Source: Cycas panzhihuaensis | Lineage: Eukaryota > Cycadophyta | Length of the DNA stretch: 64,000 nucleotides | Direction: 5' to 3' | Assembly (NCBI GenBank): GCA_023213395.1 | Contig: CM041465.1 | Coordinates: 42,787,741-42,851,740 of the forward strand | Part shown: positions 1 through 10,488 of the stretch, piece after piece | Layout: each line of letters begins with the position of its first letter | Numbering within the stretch: position 1 is the stretch's first letter | The notes under the pieces: model-generated | Seen by the model: only the letters and a program-made list of their open reading frames with translations | Databases searched by the model: none | What the model was told of the DNA's origin: nothing | Translations under genes and position numbers: made by a program

Positions 1-1309
1 CCATAAGGCGTGACTTGTTGTAAAAAGGTTCAAACAAAAAGAAAACATTGACTATGAGGAGACTTTTGCCCCTATTGCTAATATGAACACCATCAGACTC
101 ATCTTGGCCTTAGCTGCTCAATGCAAATGGCCAGCATATTAGATGGACGTGAAGAGCGCCTTTCTCAATGGTGATCTTCAAGAGGAGGTACATTTGGAAC
201 AACCTTTTGGTTACAAAGTACAAGGCAAGGAGCACTTGGTTTATCATCTGAAAAAGGCTTCGTATGGCTTGAAACAAACTCCTCAAGCATGGTACTCCAA
301 AGTCGATGATTATTTTTTGAGACATGGTTTTCATTGATCTACATCAGACCCGAACTTGTACATCAAAGTTGAAAAAGATCATGCTATTTCTGTTGTCTTG
401 TATGTTGATGACTTAGTGATCACTGGTAATGACACTAAGATGATACACATTCTCTAGGATGATTTGAAGAGAACCTTCGAGATGATAGATCTTGGACTAC
501 TACATTATTTTCTAGGCTTTGAGGTGTGGCAAAAGGCTCGATCTATCTTCATATCCCAAGCAAAATATTCTTGGGACATTTTGCAGCGGTTCAGGATGCA
601 TGGCTGCAAACTGGCACCAACACCTATAGAGAATGGAACAAAGCTTACTCTTAATGAGGAAGCTGAACCTGCAGATCCCACTCTTTACCAGCAGTTGATC
701 AGTAGCCTCATTTATCTCACCAACACTCGACCAGATATTTCATTTGCAGTTGGGATTTGTTCTAGATACACGTCTCAACCCAATTAGAAACATTGGAATG
801 CAGCAAAACGCATACTCAAATACATCAAAGGAACATTGCAGCATGGCCTTTAGTATGCACATAATGAAGACTTTATCTTGAAAGGGGTCACAGATTCTGA
901 TTGGGCAGGTTGTTAGGATAGCCGGAGATCCACCTCGGGTTACTTCTTTACCCTTGGTTCAAGAACTGTTTCGTGGAGTTGCAAGAAGCAACCTAATGTT
1001 ACCTTGTCCTCCACTGAGACAGAATACAAAGTTGTTGTCAGCGCTGCTTGTGAGGCTATCTGGCTACGACGGATTCTTGGAGAGTTTGGACTTAAGCAAA
1101 ATCACCCCACCAGGATATATTGTGACAATCAGAGTGTACTCAAGTTGGCCAAGAATCTAGTCTTTCATGCACGGACCAAACACATCGAGGTTGATCATCA
1201 CTTCATCAAAGAGCATGTGCAGAATGGTGAGATCAACCTCCAGTAAGGACCTGCAGAGGAGCAGACATCAGATATCTTTACCAAGCCTCTTGGTAGAGAA
1301 AAATTGTAA
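1..1309 (+). pseudogene. COP1 reverse transcriptase and RNase H, broken
   Basis: This is the C-terminal part of a copia polyprotein that would copy element RNA into cDNA and degrade the RNA strand. RT signatures visible in order are [16 protein letters not shown] (about 143), YGLKQTPQAWY (about 262), LYVDDLVITGND with the catalytic DD pair (about 400), LIYLTNTRPDISFAVG (about 709), and DSDWAGC at the start of RNase H (about 895). [18 protein letters not shown] (about 1167) is the conserved copia RNase H end. In-frame stops occur at 140, 455, 851 and 914, all in place of a glutamine in related copies, and others occur near 336 and 785. The reading frame otherwise holds well, so decay is mainly by substitution. 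Confidence 0.92.
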
Positions 1310-1350
1310 AATTCAGAGATGGTCTTGGCGTCCGACTTAACATTGTAAAC

Positions 1351-1362
1351 AGTAAGGGGGGG
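1351..1362 (+). other. COP1 polypurine tract
   Basis: The tract AGTAAGGGGGGG lies directly before the LTR start TGTTAAACC. This is the expected priming site for plus-strand DNA synthesis. COP6 has nearly the same tract at 41421-41432. Confidence 0.85.
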
Positions 1363-1908
1363 TGTTAAACCTTATGTTTACATGTTAAGTGTGTAGTTTA
1401 TTCTTTTATTATTTCATTCATTATTTTGTACTTTATGGGGTGACTTATTACTTAAGTGATAAAGTGCACACCCACTTTCATCCTAGTGACATAACATTGT
1501 AACTAAAGGGTCAAATGGATCCTCATGCATTTTTGCTCACTTGAGAGCCTAATGGACACATGTCCTTCATGCATGACATGCAAGCTATGCATTGCATGTA
1601 CCTTGGATGTTTGCCACTTGACAAACATCCAATGGTGTTAGGTAACCTTAGTTACTCTATATATTGAGACCTCTCCTTATGTGTCACATGTAGAGTTGAC
1701 GTGTAATGTTATGCTGCCTATTTGCTAATCAATTGGTATTCTTTGGAGTAGGACTAATTCCTCCTCCTCACACTTTGGTATGATCTTGCTTCCTTGATCT
1801 TGCTTATCTTAGTTTTGCTCTTATGTTATTTAGAACTAGAGGAGAACTATGTTCATGATCTTTGTTTTATAGGTCTTAGGCACTCTAATCCTTTGGCCTT
1901 TTCTCACA
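1363..1908 (+). repeat. COP1 3' LTR
   Basis: The sequence begins TGTTAAACCTTATG and ends TTCTCACA, giving TG...CA ends and 546 bp. It aligns along its length with the LTRs of COP6 (30412-30948 and 41433-41975) and the split LTR of COP5. A TATA-like stretch (CTATATATTGAG, about 1658) precedes a probable transcription start. The right end is placed by alignment with the COP5 LTR end, so an error of a few bases is possible. COP2 begins at or very near the next base. Confidence 0.85.
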
Positions 1909-2095
1909 TAAGGGATATCAAATCATATGACTGGGCTATTAAATCAGACTCACAAATTGGAGACAATAGAATGCTTGCATTAATTGAGAGTAAATCTCTC
2001 TATAAATATACAACAATGACTTGTAACCTCCATTTGCTTGAATGACATGTGTCATGACCCTCAAGTATCCCTAGATAAAACATTACACCTTAACA
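1909..2095 (-). repeat. COP2 3' LTR, outer boundary uncertain
   Basis: Read on the minus strand, the LTR starts TGTTAAGGTGTAATG at 2095, just after the purine tract AAGAGAGGG (2096-2104). The start is firm. The far end is not: related LTRs in COP3, COP7 and COP8 are 188-202 bp, which puts it near 1895-1910, against the end of the COP1 LTR. Minus-strand TATATTTATAGAG (about 2000) is a plausible TATA region. Confidence 0.7.
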
Positions 2096-2104
2096 CCCTC
2101 TCTT

Positions 2105-3831
2105 AATGTTTTATCTACTCAAGCCTAACTTATTTCTAAGAAATTGTTGCTAAGTGGTTTTGTTAGAATATCTGCAACCTGTTCATTCGTTGAATAGTGT
2201 GTTAAATCGATCTCCTTGTTTTATGCCTTTTCCTATATGAAATGATGGTGCACTTTAATATGCTTGGTTCGGGCATGAAAGACCGAATTCTTGGTTAACT
2301 TTATTGCACTTTGATTGTCGCAAAGAAGTGTTGTTGGCCCTTGTTGGTGCTGATCTGAATCTATTAGAATTTGTCTCAACTAGACTACTTCACAGGAGGC
2401 ACTGACCGTTGACTTGTACTATGCTTCTGTGGATGATAGGGCAACTGTCGGTTGCCATTTTCTACTCCATGAGATTGCTGCTGATCCAAGAAAAAAAAAA
2501 ACAGTATCCACTTGTTGATTTTTTCTTTTCTTTATCTCCTGCCCAATCTAAATCACATAATCCAATCAATTTACCTAATTTATTTTTTAGATGTATGAGT
2601 CTTAAGTTAGACGTTCCCTTCAGATATCTAAGTATTCTTTTTGCAGCTTTCCATTGTGCCATTTTTGGATCTTGCATATATCTTGAGACTAGACCAATAG
2701 AGTAAGAGATATCAGGTCTAGTTGCAGTCAGATATATCAAACTTCCAATCAACTGTCTACACAGAGTTGCATCAATTTAAGTTTCTTCTCCTGATGGTGT
2801 CAGATCACATCCAATTTTCATGGGAGTTGCATAGTTATTGCATTCTTCCATATTAAATTTTGCCAATAAATTTTTGGCATATTTGCTTTGAGATAGAGTG
2901 ATTGAATCTTCCTTTTGATTGACTTCTATACCTAGATAGAAATTTAGAAGTCCCAAATCTGTCATCTCAAAGCCTTTTTCCAATTGTGCCTTTATGTCCG
3001 CTATGGATTCTGTGTTGGTTCCTGTGAAGATCATGTCGTCGACATAAACCACAATTATTGTGATCGATCCTTAACTTTTCTTTACATACATGCTGGAGTC
3101 TAATACATAATTGTGGAATCCATTCTGAGTGAGGTATTTATCTAGCTTAGCATACCAAGCCGTCGAAGCCTACTTTAGCCTATATAAGGCCTTTTTTAAC
3201 CTGCACACAAGATTTTCTTGCCCACTTTGGACATATCCTTTTGGTTGTTTCATGTAGACCTCTGCTTCAAGATCCCCATTCAAGAAGGCTCTTTTTACAT
3301 CCAATTGGTAGAATTTACAATTGTGTTATGCAGCCAAGGCTATTACTGTTCTCACAATATTTAGTTTTGCTGCAGGTGAGAAGGTTTCCTCATAATCGAT
3401 TCTTGTTGTTTGTGTGTAACCCTTATCTACCAATCTAGCCTTGTATTTCTCTATTCCACCATCAGAATTTTCCTTTATCTTTTACACCCACTTGCAATTG
3501 ACAACAAGCTTACCTGCAGGTAGATCAACTAGTTCCCAAGTCTGGTTTTTGGAAATTGATTCCATGTCTTCATGTTGTCTTGCTTCTTCATATGATTGTG
3601 GCTCTACATGGCTGAATAAAGCCCGATGTTTCTGGCTCCTTGTTTTGTGCACAAATACATCTTCTTTGCCTTCCTCAACTGTTTTGAGATACCACTTTTG
3701 TATTTTTTTGGAAGTCATTTCTTTTTCCTTGTCTTCTTTAGTATTTGAGTCTTTGAGAGGTGAGCGTACCTTCTTTGATTGTTCTGCTTCATCAGTTTTT
3801 GTATCTTCTGATGTGATTCCTGAGATTTTTT
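2105..3831 (-). pseudogene. COP2 RT and RNase H, broken
   Basis: On the minus strand, reading down from 3831, come the integrase-RT linker, the RT start (WELVDLPAGKLVVNCKWV, about 3485-3535), the RT active site MVYVDDMIFTGTN (about 3050), DLGLLNFYLGIEV (about 2945), SLIYLTATRPDISYS (about 2740), then DLDWAGDKEKKKSTSGYC in RNase H (about 2545). The RNase H end from 2460 to 2105 is scrambled by frameshifts and stops but is still recognisable. The domains are those of a standard copia pol. The next domain upstream, integrase, is found across the COP3 insertion at 16208. Confidence 0.88.
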
Positions 3832-4031
3832 TGTTGGATATAATGTTTTATCTAGAGACCCACTTTGTATGTAACTTAAGACACTCACCACTTGGACGTG
3901 TCAGTTAGACATGTAGCGGTTACATTTAGTTCCAAAGGAGTTACAACTCCAACTTGTATAAATTTCCATTCAGTTGATCAATAAGCATTGAAGGATTCAG
4001 TTCTGTCCATTTGTGTCTTAGAATTCTATCA
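3832..4031 (+). repeat. COP3 5' LTR
   Basis: It starts TGTTGGATATAATG and ends GAATTCTATCA. It pairs with 16006-16207, and differences are concentrated near the 3' end of the LTR. The next bases are the primer binding site, which fixes the right boundary. Confidence 0.93.
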
Positions 4032-4046
4032 TGGTATCAGAGCAGG
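4032..4046 (+). other. COP3 primer binding site (initiator tRNA-Met)
   Basis: TGGTATCAGAGCAGG begins at the base after the LTR. TGGTATCAGAGC is complementary to the 3' end of plant initiator tRNA-Met, the usual primer of plant copia elements. Confidence 0.93.
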
Positions 4047-4750
4047 TCATCTTGTCTGATTGAGAGAGGGTTGTGTCAATAATTCAAGTTGTGTCCAAGC
4101 AAGATAGAGGTAGAGTAACTTTGTGAAAGTCTGAAGAAGAAGTCCAGAAGGCAAGAAGGAGGCAGTTGAAGCCCAAACCAGAACCAAAACAAAGAAGAGA
4201 AGAATTTTGATTGTGTATAGACACAGTACGGAACCCTACGGACCTGTATGGGCAAAAAATCGAAGTGATCAGAACGAGCTGAAATTTGGCCAGAAGGTAG
4301 ATCAGACCATCCTCGTCATCTTTCTCTAGTGGCACGAAGTCATCAGGAGCCGTTTCGAAGGGGTTTTACCCAGTTTTCAGAAGGGCATGGGTCTAGAGGC
4401 ATAGGTACTCAAAATCCTTAGTTTTCTCTCGATTTTCTCTTTGAAAACGTTCATAAACTCTCTGTATACTTTGTACGGCTCCATTGTGACTAATTTTGAC
4501 TAATTTAAATGAGTGATTTGATTGATATGAGTATTTTTTTCAAAAAACCTAGCCGCCAAGATTGCTTTTCAGACTGTTTTTCTCCCAAACTAGGGATTGT
4601 CTTAGAAAAATAATTCCAGATTTAGAATCTTTTCGTCACCAGCTTTCTTTTGAGGTATAGTTTGCCTTCATCCGTACACCTTCCGTACTGCACAGAAATC
4701 CGTACCATTGTACTGCCTAGAATGTCTACAACTTGTTTTTTGTGTCCATA
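4047..4750 (+). other. COP3 untranslated leader
   Basis: About 700 bp between the primer site and the gag start contain no plausible coding frame. Several copies of a CGTAC or GTACGG word occur (for example about 4227, 4474, 4673, 4687 and 4701). The same word recurs in the leaders of COP2, COP7 and COP8. Confidence 0.7.
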
Positions 4751-6332
4751 ATGTCTTCTTCTATCTTGGCTCTCTCTGATTTAGACAAGCTCACTGACAA
4801 CAACTACCATACATGGAAAATCAAAATAGAAACCCTTCTGAGAGCCAAAAATGCTTGGCAAATAGCTCTTGAAAAGGAAGCCAAACCCAAAACAGCTAGG
4901 AAAAACGGGAGAGTGCTGGAGTAATAGTGCTTAAGTTATCCATTTCTGAACCACTACTTGTGTATGTGGAAAACTTAACCACTACTACTAAAATTTGGAA
5001 GTGCTTTGAGAAATTGTATGGTCAGAAAAACAAAGCTAGAATAGTGGCACTCAAGGAGGAATTATTCAGGATACACATGAAAGAAACTGAAATTGTGATT
5101 GAATTCATGCACAAAGTCATATCCTTGCAGAATGATCTACTTAGTGCAGGCTCTGCAATTTCTGATTCTGAACTAGTTGAAATGGTAGCCAGTAAATTGC
5201 CTAAATCCTTCGATGTCACAATTAACACTATTACAAATAATGATCAGATAGCAACAATGACATTGGACACACTCATAGGACTACTCCTGAGGCAGGAACA
5301 AAGAAATATAAGATATGAAGACTCTGCAAAACTTGAAGATGCCTTTGTATCCCGACTAAATCTGGGAACCAGAGGAAGAAGCAGAGGACGAGGAAGGGCT
5401 CCAGAGTTCAAAGCCCAGTCACAAGGAAGATGGCAAGATTCGCAAGGAAGAGGACACATCTTAGCACCAAGACTGTGCTACAACTGTGGTAAGACCGGCC
5501 ATTTTGCAAGTTCCTGTAGAGCATTTGATCTGTGTTATCATTGTGGCCAAGCAGGACACTTTCCATACCAATGCCCAACTAGGAGAGCTGACATTCAGAA
5601 AGGTAAAAGACCCATGGGCAATTACAACAAGGAACAAAATGAAGAAGAAGAGGAGGAGACCGCATTCATCGTTGCTCTTGCCGCATCTCTCCAAGACAAA
5701 GACGTGTCATACAAGTCTGAAATATATGCAACATTCAAAGAGTTCAAAGCAGAAGTTGAACTAGAGTCCGAAGAAAAAATCAAATGCATACGATCAGATG
5801 GGGGAGGTGAATACATTTCAAAAGAATTCCTGGAATATTGCAATGTCAATGGAATTCGAAGACAGATCACCACTCCCTATACACCTCAATCCAATGGGGT
5901 GGCAGAAAGGAAGAACAGAGTGATCAGGAAATGGTTCGTAGTATGGTGCATGGGAAGGGAGTCCCAAAGAATTAGTGGGCAGAGGCAGTAAACATTGCAT
6001 GTTACTTACTGAATAGGAGCCCAACCAAAGCAGTAGAACGTCTTACACCTGAAGAAGCCTGGATAGGAAAAAAACCAGATGTTAGCCATCTAAAGGTATT
6101 TGGCAGTCAAGCCTTTGTACACATACCAAACAAAAGAAGAACCAAGTTGGACTCGAAAAGCATAGAGTGTATCATGATTGGATACAGTAAAAACTCTAAA
6201 GCCTACAAGTGCATAGATCCCAAGACAAACAAGATCTATGCAAGTCGTAATGTTGTGTTCAACGAAGATAGTGATGAAGAGCTTAGCAAGCAAATCCAAG
6301 TAATAGGGGGACATCCTCAGAGCATTCTTTAA
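4751..6332 (+). pseudogene. COP3 gag fused in frame to integrase
   Basis: The ATG at 4751 opens gag (MSSSILALSDLDKL). A deletion relative to COP7 shifts the frame near 4900. From 4927 the gag core reads on with two CCHC knuckles, CYNCGKTGHFASSC and CYHCGQAGHFPYQC (5476-5575), after an arginine- and glycine-rich stretch. At about 5702 the gag tail (ALAASLQDKD) runs straight into integrase (FKEFKAEVELES). By comparison with COP7 about 720 bp are missing, removing the protease active site, the integrase zinc region and its first catalytic Asp. The second Asp (IRSDGGGEY) and the Glu (SNGVAERKNR) remain. A frameshift near 5930 precedes the integrase end (about 6000-6332). Confidence 0.9.
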
Positions 6333-8091
6333 GAACCACCTGAAGAAGAACCTAGAGAAGGATCCGAAATTACCTCTGAAGATCTTCCAGAAGAAACTCA
6401 GGAAAGTCACCCTACTTCAGAAGATGAGGAAACATTTCCAGATGAACCCAAGGCAGTTGAAACAGAAAAAGAAAAAAGGCTTCCCAAATGGTATCTCAAA
6501 ACCATTGATGAAAGAAAGAAAGACATCTTACCACACATGACAAGAAGCCAAAAAGCAAGGGCTCTGTACAGCCATCTGGAACCGCAGTCATATATAGAAG
6601 CTAAAGAACACTCAGTTTGGAGAAATGCCATGAATTCCGAATTAGACTCTATCATCAAGAATCAAACCTGGGATTTAGTAGAGTTACCACCAAATAAATC
6701 AGTGGTAAATTGTAGATGGATCTACAAAATAAAGGAAGGAGCAAATGGGAAAGTGGAAAAATATAAGGCCAGGTTAGTTGCTAAGGGATACACTCAAACA
6801 ATTGGGGTGGACTATGATGAAACTTTCTCACCAAGATGTAAACTCAACACCGTGAGAACGAATTGCTCTAGACTCAAAAAAATTGGAATGTGTATCAATT
6901 AGATGTCAAAAGTGCATTTCTAAATGGAGAGATCAAGGAAGAAGTCTATATGGCCTAGCCTGAAGGATACGTCAAGCAGGGTTAGGAACACTTGGTCTGC
7001 AAATCAAAGAAATCTCTGTATGGTCTAAAGCAAGCTCCTCATGCCTGGTATGCCAAACTTGATGAATACCTATGTGAAAATGGGTTCAACAGGTGCAGCT
7101 TAGACTCAAACTTATATGTAAAAGGTACAAATGAAGCTGTCACAATTCTGGTTGTATATGTTGATGACATGATACTTACAGGTAATGATGTTGAATCTGT
7201 AAGTGACATAAAACATCAATTGGAGAGGAAGTTTGAAATGACTGACCTAGGTCTTCTCAACTATTACCTAGGGATCCAAGTAGAACAACAGGACACCGCA
7301 TTCACCTTATGTCAGACCAAATACATCAAAGATTTGTTAGCAAAGTTTAGAATGGAAGAGTGCAATGCATGCAACACACCCATGGAAGTCAATTGCAACA
7401 TGATATTAGACGAAATAGAGCCTCACATCAATGCCACATTGTACAGGCAACTTGTTGGGAGTCTCATCTATCTGACAGCAACTAGACCAGTCATTGCTTA
7501 TTCTGTGGGATTAATATTTAGATACATGCATGAACCAAGACAAAGGCATTGGCAAGCAACAAAGAAGATACTAAGGTATCTGAAGGGAACGACAGAACTA
7601 AAGTTGACATATCCAAAGGAGAATACAACTCAGTTAATTGGATATTGTGACTCAGATTGGGCAGGTGACAAGGAACAAAGAAAATCCACCAGCGGACATT
7701 GCTTCTTCCTTGGATCAACTCCTATCTCCTGGAGCAGTAAGAAACAAGCCACTGTGGCCCTATCATCCATAAAAGCAGAGTATAAGTCAGCTATCAGTGC
7801 CACCACAGAAGTTGTTTGGTTGAGGCAACTTCTTCAGGATCTAAATTTGTCTCAACAAGAAGTCACCATACTACATTGTGACAATCAGAGTGCAATCAAG
7901 ATTGCAAAGAACCCAGTACTACATGCCAGAACAAAACACATTGAGGTGCATCATCACTTCATCCGAGAAAAGATTCAAAGTAAGGAAATCAGTCTTGTGT
8001 ACTACGCAACTTCAGATCAAGTGGCTAACATTCTGACCAAGCCTCTGGGCAAAGACAAATTTCAAATTCTCAGAGACAAACTAGGATTAAC
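6333..8091 (+). pseudogene. COP3 RT and RNase H, nearly continuous
   Basis: After an acidic linker, RT begins near 6600 (WDLVELPPNKSVVNCRW). Later signatures are YGLKQAPHAWYAKLDEYL (about 7020), VVYVDDMILTGNDVES with the catalytic DD (about 7153), LIYLTATRPVIAYSVG, and RNase H from about 7640 (YCDSDWAGDKEQRKSTSG) to [18 protein letters not shown] (about 7922). Stops at 6901, 6958 and 6982 replace glutamine codons. From 6992 the frame is open to the end. The natural stop was separated by COP4: the last codon is split at 8091, and its third base, one more codon and TAA lie at 15984-15990. The apparent extension to 8164 is COP4 LTR read through. Confidence 0.92.
8087..8091. other. Target-site duplication of COP4, left copy
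   Basis: TTAAC at 8087-8091 is repeated exactly at 15979-15983, flanking COP4. Removing COP4 and one copy restores a continuous COP3 pol end and stop codon, which confirms the boundaries. Confidence 0.93.
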
Positions 8092-8388
8092 TAAAAAGAG
8101 TGGATCTATCCTTCATCTCCATGCACTAAACATAAAGGCAAACATGGGAGCAAGAGAGACTTGAGAGAAAGAAAGTAGCTCTCACAAAATGGGGAGGTAA
8201 AAATGAATCTCCTCCATTGAGCTTTACTTTTATATTGAGAGAGGGAGCATTTGAGTTAGGTGAAATGAAATTACACATAATGCATATGAAAGTGCATTTC
8301 ACTTAAGTGATCTAATTTAAAGTTCACTTAAGACCCTTTTTCGAAATAATCAACTAATGTAATGACCTTATGTCATTAACCCTTTTCA
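8092..8388 (-). repeat. COP4 3' LTR
   Basis: Minus-strand ends are TGAAAAGGG (8388) and CTCTTTTTA (8092). The last dinucleotide is TA rather than CA, a probable mutation, since the other LTR ends in CA. It is 297 bp with three differences from 15682-15978. The purine tract TAAGGGGGAGAT lies next to it at 8389-8400. Confidence 0.93.
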
Positions 8389-8864
8389 ATCTCCCCCTTA
8401 ATGGTAGAAGGTCATTTCATTCTATTTTATTCTATCCTATGAGGTCTTCATTTGAGCCTCTTACAAAGCAAACTAGTATGATACTTTTGTGGAAACCCTC
8501 ATGGGGAAGAAAACCCACAAATTTTCTAATCTACTAACCTCGCTCAGCAATCTTTAAATGTAGCCGATAGCCAATCAAGACAATAAATTTTGTAGCTGAA
8601 ATCTACTGAGTCTCCATATACCATTTGGTCATCCCCTGCCCTTTCGGGTTTTCACAGCTTCTGATTTTGTAAAATGATACAAGCCTTATCCTTTCGCAGT
8701 CAGATGGGGTTTTCACGAATGGGATAGAGCTGAGACTTACTCTTGTCCTTCCGTGCCCACAAGGGGTTTTCACGAATGAGACAGAGTATGGTGGTCCTAT
8801 TGTCATCTCCTTCAATCGACGAGATGGAGGCCCTAAGGCCGAGTTGCTTTTAATCGCTCAAACT
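8389..8864 (-). other. COP4 3' non-coding block with repeated motif
   Basis: This stretch lies between the RNase H end and the 3' LTR and has no credible coding frame. Read on the minus strand it contains three spaced copies of a GTGAAAACC element followed by a purine- and G-rich segment (about 8785-8755, 8717-8690 and 8660-8630). Two copies begin CATTCGTGAAAACCCC. COP9 has the same three copies in the same order at about 54220-54375. The purine tract for plus-strand priming is at 8389-8400. Confidence 0.75.
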
Positions 8865-10488
8865 TCACCCTCTTGATTGGTTTGGTGAAGATATCGCCAC
8901 TTGATCTGGCGTGGGGCAAGATCTCAATTGAATTGTGCCATCATGAACTAGTTCTCTAATCTCGTGGACTTTTGTACTTATATGTTTGGTACGATCATGA
9001 AATATGTGATTTTTAGCCATCCGGATTGTAGATTGATTATCTACATGTAAGCTAGTAGAACTTGTTTGGGTGGCATTTAATGTATTCAACAATTTTCTAA
9101 GCCATATCACCTCCTTGCTTGTCTCGTAAGTAGCAATGTACTCGACAGCTTGAGTCTCAACTATCTTCTCGTCAATGCGGATCTCCATGATATTGGTGCT
9201 GCTCCAAGAAATGTTACATACCCGACGTAGATCTTCTTGTGTCTTTATCTCCAAAGAAAGTCTCGAGTTTGTGTATGCATAAAGTTTAAATTCGCATTGG
9301 GTTCATACAATGCACCATATTTGCTAGTCGCCTTTAGGTACCTCAACACTCAGACATTGCCAATGATTCTGCTTAAGATTTGTCATGAATCTTGCAAGAA
9401 TGCCGACAGAGTGTGGAATATCTGGCCTTGTGTTGGTAGTATAGATGAGACTACCTACAAGTTGCCTGTAGAGTGTTGCGTCTGCCTCCCTATTGTCACC
9501 ATCAACTGAGAGTTTAACATTAGGCTCCATAGGTGTATCCACTGGTCGAGCACCTTCCAACTAAAACTTTGTCAGAAGATTGTTGATATATTTTTCTTGG
9601 GAGAGAAAGATTTTGCCATCCTTTTGAGTTACTTCAATTCCCAAGTAATATTTCATCAACCCGAGGTCAGACAATTCAAAAGTTTTAGCAAGGTCGTTTT
9701 CACCGGCCGATTACATTCACTATTCCCTGCTATAAGCATGTCATCCACAAAGATTAAGAGGTAAGTGACTTTATCATTTTGGCGCTTGATGAATAATGTT
9801 GCATCAATATCTTGATAGTCACAAACCTCATATCCAAGTTGCCTCATTCTTTCAGACAACTTGGTAAACCAAGCACGAGGGGCTTGCTTTAGGCCGTACA
9901 AGGACTTTTTAAGCCTACAAACTTTATGCTCCTAACCGTCAATCTCGTATCCTTCTGGCTGAGCCATGTAAATTTCTTCTTTAAGGTCCCCATTGAGAAA
10001 TGCGGTCTTAACATCAAGTTGGTGGATTTTCTAACCTCGCTGAGCAGCCAAGGCTATAAGAGTTCTGATTGTAGGCCACTTGGTTGTAGGAGCAAAGATT
10101 TCAATGTAGTCAATGCCTTCCCTTTGCGTGAATCCTTTTGCTACCAACCTCGCCTTGTGTTTTTCTAGGGTGCCATCTGATCTATACTTGTTTTTGAACA
10201 CCCATTTATTTTGAACTACCTTTCTTCCAAGTGGTAGATTAACAAGCTCCCATGTACCGTTCTTAATAAGAGATTGATACTCTTCGTTCATGGCATTTCT
10301 CCAAGCTGCATGCTTTACAGCTTCTTGGTACGTTAGGGGCTCTTCATTAAGAGCAAGATGCGCCTACTTGGTTCAAGCTCAACGGAAAGTGATTCATGCA
10401 TCCTTGCTCTATGGGCACTTCTAGTGCCGCTTTGCCTACCTCATCCGGGTCGCATGTCCTTGTGTAGCTGGTAGGCTTCACGAAAACC
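8865..10488 (-). pseudogene. COP4 RT and RNase H, broken
   Basis: On the minus strand the RT starts near 10290 (MNEEYQSLIKNGTWELVNLP), continues through [17 protein letters not shown] and MYGLKQAPRAWFTKLSERM (about 9901), and has the intact active site YLLIFVDDMLIAGNS (about 9770). SLIYTTNTRPDIPHSVG is near 9460. RNase H follows from about 9250, with LHVDNQSTIRMAKN and HDRTKHISTKVHEIRELV (about 9010). At least four frameshifts or stops split the gene into short open segments. The domain order and motifs are standard for copia. Confidence 0.9.

Larger units (their letters stand above)
1..1908 (+). mobile_element. COP1: Ty1/copia element, 5'-truncated by the window edge
   Basis: The window opens inside the pol gene of a copia retrotransposon on the plus strand. 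RT and RNase H (1-1309) are followed by a G-rich purine tract (1351-1362) and a 3' LTR (1363-1908). The order RT, RNase H, purine tract, LTR is the normal 3' half of a copia element. Gag, protease, integrase and the 5' LTR lie outside the window, so no target-site duplication can be checked. The LTR is clearly related to those of COP5 and COP6. Several in-frame stops make the copy inactive. Confidence 0.93.

Noticed and set aside
3441-3908. Plus-strand ORF of 155 residues
   Set aside because: It is the antisense shadow of COP2 RT and runs into the COP3 LTR.
5022-5873. Several minus-strand ORFs over COP3 gag
   Set aside because: They are low-complexity shadows of the Arg/Gly-rich and acidic gag regions.
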